Positions 29,569-35,851 of a stretch of DNA of 35,851 nucleotides are shown piece after piece; the first letter of the stretch is position 1; the number at the start of each line of letters is the position of its first letter. The stretch comes from Actinomycetes bacterium (GTDB lineage Bacteria; Actinomycetota; Actinomycetes; Propionibacteriales; Nocardioidaceae), in assembly GCA_023417775.1 (NCBI GenBank), contig JAEZEJ010000030.1:1-35851 (forward strand), given 5' to 3'. The position numbers and the translations under genes were made by a program. A model generated the notes under the pieces. The model searched no databases and was not told the DNA's origin. It saw only the letters and a list, made by a program, of their open reading frames with translations.

Positions 29569-31238
29569 CGGATCACCGCCTGCCGGTAGGAGTCGTCGCG
29601 GGCCAACAGCTCACGGTGCGTCCCCCGGTCGGCGACGCGACCGTCCCGGACGATGACGACTTCGTCGCTCGTGTCGAGGAGCGCGGGACTGGACGTGAGG
29701 ACCAGGGTGGCGCGCCCGGCGCGCACGGCCCGCAGCCCGGTGGCGATCCGCTGCTCGGTGACCGCGTCGACCGCGCTGGTCGGATCGTGCAGCACGAGCA
29801 CGGGCCGGTCCGCGGCGAGGGAGCGTGCGAGCACGAGGCGCTGACGTTGTCCGCCTGACAGCGTGCCCCCGCTGGCGCGCAGCTGATGGTCGAGTCCGTC
29901 CTCGTGCGCGGCCACCACATCGTGCGCGGCGGAGGCATCGAGCACGGTGGCGAGCTGATCGGCGGAGAGCTCCCGATCGGGGTCCATCGCATCGTGCACG
30001 CTGCCCTCGAAGAGATCCGCGTCGTGGTCGACGATGAGCAGGGACCGGTGCCGTGAGGCGATGCTCAGGGCCGACAGCTCGTGCCGGCCGATGAGGATCC
30101 GACCGATGTCCTGCTCCGTCCCGTGCAAGGAGCCGATGAGGCGGGCGTCGAAGGAGGGGTCGTCGCTCATCACGGTGACGAGGCGCCCCGGCCCCACAGT
30201 CAGGTCGAGTCCCTCGACGGTGAGGCGGTCGCCGGGCGGGTCGGCGGAGACCGAGCCCTCGGCGATGAGCGCCGGCGTGTGGAGGAAACGGCTGATCCTG
30301 GTGCCCGAGGCCAGGGAGGCAGCGGCCTGGGCGGTCAGCTCGCCGAGCGCGACGATCGGCTCGGCGAGGTACTGGGCGACGCCGACGATCGCGATGAACT
30401 GTCCGAGGGTGATGGCATCGTCGAGCGCCCGCAGCCCGGCCACCGCCGCGACGATGCCGAGGAAGAGCGTGCTGAGCCCCGAGCTCACCCCGGACAGCAC
30501 GCCCCAGGAACGAGCCATCGTGATGCTCGCGCGCTGGGCCTGGAGACTGGCCTCGGCATAGCGCGCGGCGGCGACATCCTCGCCCCGGACGCCCTTGAGG
30601 GGGCGGAGACCGGCCATCAGGTCGCTCGCGACCCCGGCGGCGCGGGCGATGGTGGCCTGCTGCGATGTGGTGCGCCGGGCGACGGCCGGGGCGAGCAGCT
30701 GCGTGAGGGCCACGGTCAACGGCATCCCGACGATGACGAGCACGCCGATCACCCAGTCGGTCCACAGCAGCCAGGTGCCGATGACGATGACGGCGGTCAG
30801 CGAGCCGAGGGCGAAGCCGAACTGCCGCACGACGACCCCGGTCATCTGCGCGTCGGCTGTCGCGAGCGACAGCACCTCGCCGGGCAGTTGGTCCGTGTCG
30901 GCGCCCCGGGGATCCAGCACGTGTCCGGCGATCTCGTCGCGCAGGGTGTGCGACTCCTCCTGAACGCTCCGGAAGCCCAGCCGGCCGCCGAACCGGTAGG
31001 CCAGGCTGAAGCCGGCCATCAACGCGGCCAGCACACCGAGCCAGAGCAGGAAGGCGCCGAGGTCGTCGCCCGCGATGCCGTGGTCGACGACGAGACCGAT
31101 GACGACCGGGGTCATCGCCTCGCCGAGCTGCCAGGCGATGATGAGCGGATAGGCGAGGAGCAGGCGTCGGCCCTGTCTGCGGATGGTCTGCCGCAGCATG
31201 CCCGCGCCTGTGCGGGGCGCCGTCGGGGTCTCAGGCAT
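29565..31238 (-). CDS. Exporter-fold ABC transporter, partner subunit with decayed nucleotide site
   Basis: Half-transporter of 557 aa with six-helix membrane domain (about 25-310). The nucleotide-binding domain keeps a perfect signature LSGGQRQR (460-467). Where Walker A should be it reads TVMSDDPSFDARLIGS, with no GxxGxGKS. Walker B is VLVLHDPTSAVD, with His in place of the Asp and Asp in place of the catalytic Glu. The switch His is replaced in VLTSSPALL. It therefore complements the partner subunit, giving one working and one dead ATP site. ATG 31238 overlaps the upstream ATPase stop by 8 bases; ATG 31199 (MLRQTIRR) is an alternative start. Confidence 0.87.
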   Translation of the reverse strand: MPETPTAPRTGAGMLRQTIRRQGRRLLLAYPLIIAWQLGEAMTPVVIGLVVDHGIAGDDLGAFLLWLGVLAALMAGFSLAYRFGGRLGFRSVQEESHTLRDEIAGHVLDPRGADTDQLPGEVLSLATADAQMTGVVVRQFGFALGSLTAVIVIGTWLLWTDWVIGVLVIVGMPLTVALTQLLAPAVARRTTSQQATIARAAGVASDLMAGLRPLKGVRGEDVAAARYAEASLQAQRASITMARSWGVLSGVSSGLSTLFLGIVAAVAGLRALDDAITLGQFIAIVGVAQYLAEPIVALGELTAQAAASLASGTRISRFLHTPALIAEGSVSADPPGDRLTVEGLDLTVGPGRLVTVMSDDPSFDARLIGSLHGTEQDIGRILIGRHELSALSIASRHRSLLIVDHDADLFEGSVHDAMDPDRELSADQLATVLDASAAHDVVAAHEDGLDHQLRASGGTLSGGQRQRLVLARSLAADRPVLVLHDPTSAVDAVTEQRIATGLRAVRAGRATLVLTSSPALLDTSDEVVIVRDGRVADRGTHRELLARDDSYRQAVIR

Positions 31239-32016
31239 GGCTGGTGGGCACGACGGTCGGCAGACCGTCGACGGGGTCGGCGAAGACATGGGCGCGGAGG
31301 CCGAAGACCTCGCGGAGCAGATCCGGTCGCAGCAAAGAGACCGGATCGCCCTCCGTCACGACGGTCCCCTCCTTCATCACCACGATGTGGTCGCTGTACC
31401 GGGCGGCGAGGCCGAGGTCGTGGAGCACGAGGACGATCGTCTTGCCGCGTTCTCGCAGCCGCACGATCAGGTCGAGGACATCCACGGCATGGGCCAGGTC
31501 CAGGTGGGTGGTCGGCTCGTCGAGCAGCAACAGGGGTGTCTCCTGGGCGAGTGTCATGGCGATCCAGGCGCGTTGGCGCTGACCGCCGGAGAGCTCGTCG
31601 AGGGGCCGATCGGCGAGGTCGAGGACGCCGGTCGCCTCCATCGCCTCCGCCGCGATGGCCTCGTCGGCCGCGGACCACTGCCGGTACCAGGGCTGATGGG
31701 GTTGGCGGCCGCGCGCGGCGAGATCGGCGACGGTCAGTCCCTCGGGGGCCACCGGGCTCTGGGGCAGGATCGCGAGGCGCTGAGCGATCTGCCGGGTTCG
31801 CAGCGACGCCACCGGATCGCCGAACAACGAGACATCGCCTGACTGAGAGCGCAACAGCCGTCCCATGGTGCGCAGGAGCGTCGACTTGCCGCACCCGTTC
31901 GGCCCGATGATCGTGGTGATCTTGCCGTTGTCGATGGTCAGGTCGACATCGTGGAGCACGGTGCGCGCGGCATAACCGGCGGTCACGCCGCGGACGCGCA
32001 AGGGAACGTCAGACAC
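31231..32016 (-). CDS. FecE/FepC-type ferric-siderophore ABC transporter ATPase
   Basis: Importer ATPase of 261 aa. Motifs are Walker A GPNGCGKST, Q-loop ILPQSPVAPEG, the family PHQ segment (GRQPHQPWY), signature LSGGQRQRAWIAMT, Walker B LLLLDEPTTHLD and switch His in LVLHDLGLAARY. It closely resembles the ATPase at 4972-5778, so the two uptake systems are paralogous. GTG 32016 has GGAGG upstream and overlaps the permease stop by 8 bases. It should energise the two permeases encoded at 32009-33067 and 33165-34196. Confidence 0.94.
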   Translation of the reverse strand: MSDVPLRVRGVTAGYAARTVLHDVDLTIDNGKITTIIGPNGCGKSTLLRTMGRLLRSQSGDVSLFGDPVASLRTRQIAQRLAILPQSPVAPEGLTVADLAARGRQPHQPWYRQWSAADEAIAAEAMEATGVLDLADRPLDELSGGQRQRAWIAMTLAQETPLLLLDEPTTHLDLAHAVDVLDLIVRLRERGKTIVLVLHDLGLAARYSDHIVVMKEGTVVTEGDPVSLLRPDLLREVFGLRAHVFADPVDGLPTVVPTSHA

Positions 32017-33067
32017 TGGTCCTCCGCAGATGTCGGGTCATGAGGTACAGCAGGACGGGAGCTCCCAGCACCGAGGTGACGATACCGACCGGGAGCTCGA
32101 GCGGCAGGCGCGCGGCGAGGAAGTCCGCTCCGACGAGCAGCAGCGCGCCGATCAGTCCCGAGGCGACCGGGGGAGGGCCTGCGGTGCCGAAGAGTCGCAT
32201 CGCGACCTGCGGAGCGACGAAGGCCACGAAGGCGATCGGTCCGGCCGCGGCGGTGGCGACCGAGACGAGCGCGACGGCCGTGAGGAGGGCGGCGGCCTCG
32301 GTGCGGCCCGCCGACACGCCGAGGGCCTGACCGACATCGCGTCCGAGTCGCAGGGCGCTGAGCCCGCCGGTGAGTCGCAGGCACACCAAGAGGCCACCGA
32401 GCACGATGGGGGCGAGATAGCCGACATCGATCATCCGCACACCGCCGAGCGATCCCACCAGCCAGCGCACCGCGACGCTCGCCTCCTCGATGTCGGCGCG
32501 GGTGAGCAGCCAGGAGGTGAGGGCGAGGGCGAGGGCGTTGATCCCCAACCCGACCAGCACGAGCCGGTAGCCGTCGAAGCCCCCGCGCCACCCGAGGGCC
32601 AGGATGATGCCGGTCGTGATCACGCCGCCGAGGATGGCGATCGGAACGAGCGCGACCGAGGGCGGGAGGCCGAGTACGGACTCGGTGATCCCCGGCCGCA
32701 CCAGCGCCAGGACCGCGAAGGCACCGGCTCCGGCCGAGACGCCCAGGATGTCGGGGGTGGCGATGGGATTGCGGGTGATGGTCTGGGTGAGGGCGCCGCT
32801 GGTGCCCAGACAGAAGCCGATGAGGGATCCGGCCAGCAACCGTGACAGCCGGCGGTCGATGATGACGAGGTTCTCGACGCGGGTGCCGTCACCGGCGAGG
32901 GTCGCGAGGACCCGGCCCGGGCTGATGGCGAGGGCGCCGGTGGTCATCGTCAGCCACCACAGCGCGAGCAGGGCCAGCAGGCCGGCGACCGCGGCGACGG
33001 CCGTCCGTCGCCGCCACCGCGTGCCGATCGGGCCGATACTCCACCCGGTACGTGTCGAGCCGCTCAC
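32009..33067 (-). CDS. FecCD-family ferric-siderophore ABC permease
   Basis: Membrane subunit of 352 aa with the BtuC/FecCD fold. Family segments are RRLSRLLAGSLIGFCLGTSG, ALTQTITRNPIATPDILGVS and, late in the chain, AAGPIAFVAFVAPQVAMRL. The start is GTG 33067, because GGGGGTGG lies about 6 bases upstream. The open frame continues 25 codons further, through a hairpin region, and that part is R-rich and not family-like. The 28-bp hairpin between this gene and the upstream permease ends 12 bases before the start codon, next to the Shine-Dalgarno, and may affect its translation. Confidence 0.92.
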   Translation of the reverse strand: MSGSTRTGWSIGPIGTRWRRRTAVAAVAGLLALLALWWLTMTTGALAISPGRVLATLAGDGTRVENLVIIDRRLSRLLAGSLIGFCLGTSGALTQTITRNPIATPDILGVSAGAGAFAVLALVRPGITESVLGLPPSVALVPIAILGGVITTGIILALGWRGGFDGYRLVLVGLGINALALALTSWLLTRADIEEASVAVRWLVGSLGGVRMIDVGYLAPIVLGGLLVCLRLTGGLSALRLGRDVGQALGVSAGRTEAAALLTAVALVSVATAAAGPIAFVAFVAPQVAMRLFGTAGPPPVASGLIGALLLVGADFLAARLPLELPVGIVTSVLGAPVLLYLMTRHLRRTSV

Positions 33068-33078
33068 GAGACCACCCC

Positions 33079-33154
33079 CTGTACCGAGATTTGCTCCCCA
33101 TTCGTCAACAGAGTCCCGTCGTCGTCGACGAATAGGGAGCAAATCTCGGTACAG
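33079..33154 (-). repeat. 28-bp intra-operon inverted repeat (long hairpin)
   Basis: Arms 33079-33106 and 33127-33154 are complementary at 27 of 28 positions with a 20-nt loop. The one exception (33099 against 33134) is A-C on the plus strand but a G-U wobble in the minus-strand transcript, the direction of the operon. The hairpin starts 10 bases after the stop of the upstream permease and ends 11 bases before the next start codon, touching its Shine-Dalgarno. It may be an mRNA stability or RNase III site, an attenuator, or an inserted palindromic repeat. There is no U-tract. Confidence 0.85.
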
Positions 33155-33164
33155 CTCGGGGCGC

Positions 33165-34196
33165 TCACAGGGCCACCATCCTGCGACGCCGCGTGATGGC
33201 GATCAGCACAGGGGCGCCGATGATCGCCATGACGATGCCGACCTGCAGTTCACCGGGGGAGGCGGCGATGCGACCGATGGTGTCGGCGATCAGCAGCAAC
33301 GCCGCCCCGATGAGCCCGGCCTGGGGCACCAGCCATCGGTAGTCGTGGCCGCTGATGAGACGCGCCGCATGGGGCGCCACCAGGCCGACGAAGACGACGG
33401 GCCCGCAGGCGGCCGTCGCCGAACCGGCCAGCAGCGTGATCCCGATGATGCCGAGCACCCGTGCCGTGGCCACGCTGACTCCGAGGGATCGGGCGACGTC
33501 CTCGCCCAGGCCGAGGGAGTTGATCGAGAATCCGTTGGCGATCGCGATGACGGCGCCCACGAGGATGAGGCCGGTGAGCAGCGGCAGATAGCCGATGTCT
33601 CGCCCCGCGAGCGAGCCCACCTCCCAGAAGCGCATGACATCGAGACTCTGTCGATCGAGCAGCACGATGCCGGAGGTGAGCGAGCTCAACAGCGCCGACA
33701 CCGTGGTGCCGATGACCGCGAGCATCACCAAGGCACCCCCGCGCAGGTGTCCGAGGCCGAGAAAGAAGACGAGGAAGGAGGCGAGGGCGGCACCGATGAG
33801 GGCGGCGCCGATGATGCCGATCGGGGAGCTGACACCGAAGGCGAAGGCCGTGACCGCCACGGCGAAGCCCGCTCCGGCGTTCACTCCGAAGAGCCCGGGG
33901 TCGGCCAGCGGGTTGCGGGTGTGGCCCTGCATGAGCGCACCGGCCATGCCGAAGGCGACCCCGGCGAGCAGCCCGAGCACGGTGCGGGGGAGGCGCTGAC
34001 TCGTGATGACCACGGCATCGGCGGAGGTGTCGGCTCCCCGCAGCGCATCGGCCACGACGGCCAGCGAGATCGACCGTGCTCCGATGGCGAGGCTGAGGGC
34101 GAGCGCCACGAGGAGGATCACTGCGAGAACGACCGTGCATGTCACCTGGTGTCGGGTACGCGACCGTGCCGCAGGGGGTGCACTGACGCCGTTCAC
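33165..34196 (-). CDS. FecCD-family ferric-siderophore ABC permease
   Basis: Membrane subunit of 343 aa. Family segments are RLPRTVLGLLAGVAFGMAGA, LMQGHTRNPLADPGLFGVNA and AACGPVVFVGLVAPHAARLI. It is closest in pattern to the first permease of the left region (TRNPLADPGLLG). GTG 34196 is the start: on the minus strand TAACCT (complement of 34203-34208) lies 6 bases before it and there is no Shine-Dalgarno, which fits a leaderless message. It heads the leftward run permease, hairpin, permease, ATPase and ABC pair, controlled by the iron box at 34201-34219. Confidence 0.93.
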   Translation of the reverse strand: MNGVSAPPAARSRTRHQVTCTVVLAVILLVALALSLAIGARSISLAVVADALRGADTSADAVVITSQRLPRTVLGLLAGVAFGMAGALMQGHTRNPLADPGLFGVNAGAGFAVAVTAFAFGVSSPIGIIGAALIGAALASFLVFFLGLGHLRGGALVMLAVIGTTVSALLSSLTSGIVLLDRQSLDVMRFWEVGSLAGRDIGYLPLLTGLILVGAVIAIANGFSINSLGLGEDVARSLGVSVATARVLGIIGITLLAGSATAACGPVVFVGLVAPHAARLISGHDYRWLVPQAGLIGAALLLIADTIGRIAASPGELQVGIVMAIIGAPVLIAITRRRRMVAL

Positions 34197-34200
34197 AGAC

Positions 34201-34219
34201 TTAGGTTAGCCTCACCGTT
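34201..34219. promoter_or_regulatory. Iron box in divergent promoter of the right uptake system
   Basis: The left half TTAGGTTAG is a perfect match to the iron-box consensus; the whole site matches about 14 of 19. It lies between the leftward permease gene and the rightward binding-protein gene. Overlapping -10-like hexamers, TAGCCT (34207-34212) on plus and TAACCT on minus, would both be covered by a bound DtxR/IdeR-type repressor. Confidence 0.75.
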
Positions 34220-34253
34220 GTCTCTGCAGATGAACACCCCGGAAGAAGGCACC

Positions 34254-35219
34254 ATGAGACTGAGTTGGAAGGCCGGCGCCGTGACGCTGGCGGCGACCAT
34301 CGCCCTGAGCGCATGCGGTGGTGGCGGTGGGGGAGAGTCCGATGACGCGTCCTCGGGCGAGACCCGTACCGTCGAGTCGACGTTCACCGGCGAGCAGGTC
34401 GAGGTGCCGGCCGAGCCGAAGCGGATCGTGGCGCTCTGGCGCACCGGTTCGGAGCTGGCCGATCTCGGTGTCGTCCCCGTGGCGCAGCTCGAGGGCGAGC
34501 TCATCGACTCCGAGCTCGAGCCCGAGGTCTTCGACAAGGTCGCCGATGTCCCCGTGGTCGGCTCGTACGAGGGTGTCGACATCGAGAAGGTCATCGAGGC
34601 CGATCCCGATCTCATCATCGGCATGGACCACGGCAGCCTCTCGATCGACTACGACGAGCTGTCCGAGATCGCGCCGACCGTGATCTTCAAGATCGCCGAG
34701 CCCACGGATGTCTGGGAGAATTACCCGCTGATCGCCGAGACGGTGGGCAAGACCACCGACTACGACGAGAAGGAGGCCGAGCTCGAGAAGTCCCTCGCGG
34801 CGATCAAGGACGAGTACGGCGAGGATCTCGCCGACCTGCAGGTCACCTCGCTCGGCATCATGGACGGCACCATCTGGGTCGACACGTCGAAGGCGCTCAT
34901 CTATCAGCGCATCACCGCCGCAGGCTTCGGCTACAACGAGGCTTTGATCGACGACCCGGAGCGGTATGTCGAGGAGCTGGCGATGGAGAACCTGCCCGAT
35001 CTGGCCGACCAGGACGCGATCTTCTACGACGTGGGCATCGACGGCACGCCCGACCCCGAGGTGCAGCAGCTGATCGACTCCCCGTCCTTCAAGGCACTGC
35101 CGGCGGTGCAGGCGGGGCACGCCTTCCCGATCACCTCCGGCGTGATCTACACCTTCGCCGGGGCGGACCAGCAGGTCGAGGATCTGCGCGCCGCCGCCGA
35201 GGAGCTGACCGGCAACTGA
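34254..35219 (+). CDS. Iron-siderophore ABC transporter substrate-binding lipoprotein
   Basis: Extracytoplasmic receptor of 321 aa. Lipoprotein signal with lipobox LSAC and Cys21, then a Gly-rich and acidic linker. Lobe 1 starts with TFTGEQVEVPAEPKRIVALW; EADPDLIIGMDHG is the conserved central strand; the C-terminal lobe ends with a helix ending in AAAEELTGN. ATG 34254 has AGAAGG 5 bases upstream. ATG 34230 is in frame but would put eight extra polar residues before the signal peptide. It is divergent from the permease operon across an iron box, completing the second uptake system. Confidence 0.93.
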   Translation: MRLSWKAGAVTLAATIALSACGGGGGGESDDASSGETRTVESTFTGEQVEVPAEPKRIVALWRTGSELADLGVVPVAQLEGELIDSELEPEVFDKVADVPVVGSYEGVDIEKVIEADPDLIIGMDHGSLSIDYDELSEIAPTVIFKIAEPTDVWENYPLIAETVGKTTDYDEKEAELEKSLAAIKDEYGEDLADLQVTSLGIMDGTIWVDTSKALIYQRITAAGFGYNEALIDDPERYVEELAMENLPDLADQDAIFYDVGIDGTPDPEVQQLIDSPSFKALPAVQAGHAFPITSGVIYTFAGADQQVEDLRAAAEELTGN

Positions 35220-35221
35220 AG

Positions 35222-35245
35222 GCCGCGTTGAGCGGAGGGCGCGGC
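35222..35245. terminator. Possible bidirectional terminator
   Basis: GCCGCG (35222-35227) pairs with CGCGGC (35240-35245) across a 12-nt loop between the convergent binding-protein and acetyltransferase genes. No U-tract is seen. Confidence 0.3.
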
Positions 35246-35718
35246 TACTCGAGCGCCGATCCCGGGTGATCGAGTGTCGGGGCCACCTCGAGGACGAAGG
35301 CCAGCAGGATGATGTCGGGCGCGTCCGGTGGAGACCAGTCGCGTTCGGGAACACGACGAAAGCCCATCGACTCGTAGAGTCGGTGGGCTTTCGTCTGCGT
35401 GGTCCTCGAGCCGAGCCAGACCCGGGACAGCCCGAGCGAAGCGGCCGCCCCCAGGCAGTACTCCACCAGGGCGCGGGCGGCCCCGAGGCCTCGATGGGCG
35501 GGGTCCACCGCGAGGGCGCGGAACTCTCCCTCGTCGTCTCCGGCGGCGACCTCTCGATGGGACGAGCCGGGTGGACACCAGGTGATCGATCCGATGACCT
35601 CGCCGTCCAGCACCGCGACGAGGACATCCGCGGCGCGGGCGGCCGTGTCACCGAGCCAGCTGCCGTAGTCGTCCCCCGGTTCCAGATATCCGTCCGCGGT
35701 GTAGCCGTCGACGACCAC
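35245..35718 (-). CDS. GNAT-family N-acetyltransferase (N-terminus uncertain)
   Basis: Acetyl-CoA-dependent acetyltransferase; 157 codons are readable from GTG 35718. The acetyl-CoA pyrophosphate loop is HRGLGAARALVEYC after FRALAVDPA, and the closing motif is HRLYESMGFRRV. The family normally has about 20 residues before the VVDGYTADGYLEPG segment. Here the frame runs into the centre of a perfect palindrome a few codons upstream, so the true start is probably lost and the called GTG is only the first available. The substrate is unknown. It is convergent with the binding-protein gene. Confidence 0.8.
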   Translation of the reverse strand: MVVDGYTADGYLEPGDDYGSWLGDTAARAADVLVAVLDGEVIGSITWCPPGSSHREVAAGDDEGEFRALAVDPAHRGLGAARALVEYCLGAAASLGLSRVWLGSRTTQTKAHRLYESMGFRRVPERDWSPPDAPDIILLAFVLEVAPTLDHPGSALE

Positions 35719-35851
35719 CCGCCCCGCGGCGGGGCGGGTGGTCGTCGACGGCTACACCGCGGACGGATATCTGGAACCGGGGGACGACTACGGCAGCTGG
35801 CTCGGTGACACGGCCGCCCGCGCCGCGGATGTCCTCGTCGCGGTGCTGGAC
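35605..35851. repeat. Perfect 123-bp fold-back palindrome at the window end
   Basis: Bases 35605-35727 and 35729-35851 are exact reverse complements around a single central base (35728). The right arm repeats the first 38 codons of the acetyltransferase gene in opposite orientation (35738-35851) and ends exactly at the last base. The centre is GC-rich (CCCGCCCCGCGGCGGGGCGGG begins at 35718). This is most simply an assembly or chimeric-read fold-back at a contig end. Confidence 0.9.

Noticed and set aside
27670..29589. 639-codon plus-strand open frame
   Set aside because: It is antisense to the ABC transporter gene, which has Walker A and B motifs; no domain is visible in the plus frame.
33068..33142. 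N-terminal extension of the permease through the hairpin
   Set aside because: The extra 25 codons are R-rich with no family similarity and would be encoded by the inverted repeat; GTG 33067 has a good ribosome site.
32604..34253. Long upstream extension of the binding-protein frame
   Set aside because: The frame is open through the antisense of two permeases; the real start is ATG 34254, giving a proper lipoprotein signal and ribosome site.
35738..35851. Rightward acetyltransferase gene start at the window end
   Set aside because: It is an exact inverted copy of the leftward gene produced by the palindrome, probably an assembly artefact.
1..35851. tRNA, rRNA, CRISPR array, insertion sequence, prophage or siderophore biosynthesis genes
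   Set aside because: None of their features was seen: no array of spaced repeats, no transposase or integrase motifs, no NRPS or NIS synthetase motifs.

Overview
The window is high-GC DNA from an actinobacterium, most likely a Micrococcales-type genus. The evidence is a SigR/RsrA redox sigma pair with a SigR-type promoter, the 24-residue actinobacterial ribosomal protein bL37, DtxR/IdeR-type iron boxes, a FolP2-type dihydropteroate synthase homologue, an aroA-rsgA-hisN block close to sigR, frequent GTG starts and apparently leaderless genes. I cannot name the genus. Both ends look like contig ends: the left end is low-complexity C/G sequence inside a truncated gene, and the right end is a perfect 123-bp fold-back palindrome.

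Left iron region (1-5778): a leftward pair encodes a siderophore-binding lipoprotein and a truncated siderophore-interacting reductase (SIP). Divergent from it, across an iron box at 2076-2094, is a tightly overlapped operon: AraC-type regulator, two FecCD permeases and a FecE-type ATPase. A 113-bp set of nested inverted repeats and a 45-residue acidic ORF follow.

Middle (6260-18206): an acyl-CoA dehydrogenase faces a TetR-type regulator and a PaaG-like enoyl-CoA hydratase/isomerase. A leftward padR-arfB-folP2-like operon comes next, then a CBS-pair protein, hisN, rsgA, aroA, a DoxX-family protein, and a membrane protein combining sigma-factor-like and anti-sigma-like segments. Rightward from there are a SRAP/HMCES-type protein, sigR and rsrA.

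Polyol-type operon (18215-25322, all leftward): FGGY kinase, GlpA-like FAD dehydrogenase with a BFD-like Fe-S domain, FAD/NAD oxidoreductase, APC permease and DeoR regulator in one transcriptional run. A HAD phosphatase gene lies upstream. A phased direct-repeat motif precedes both the kinase and the HAD gene and is a candidate shared operator.

Right iron region (25397-35219): a SIP domain fused to an O-methyltransferase-like region, bL37, an FlK-like thioesterase, a strongly asymmetric heterodimeric exporter-fold ABC pair, a FecE-type ATPase and two FecCD permeases, which are separated by a 28-bp intra-operon hairpin. A divergent binding lipoprotein lies across a second iron box. A GNAT acetyltransferase runs into the terminal palindrome.

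Together the flanks form two complete ferric-siderophore uptake systems with cytosolic iron-release enzymes. No siderophore biosynthesis gene, tRNA, rRNA, CRISPR array or insertion sequence was seen. No stretch longer than 300 bases lacks a gene.
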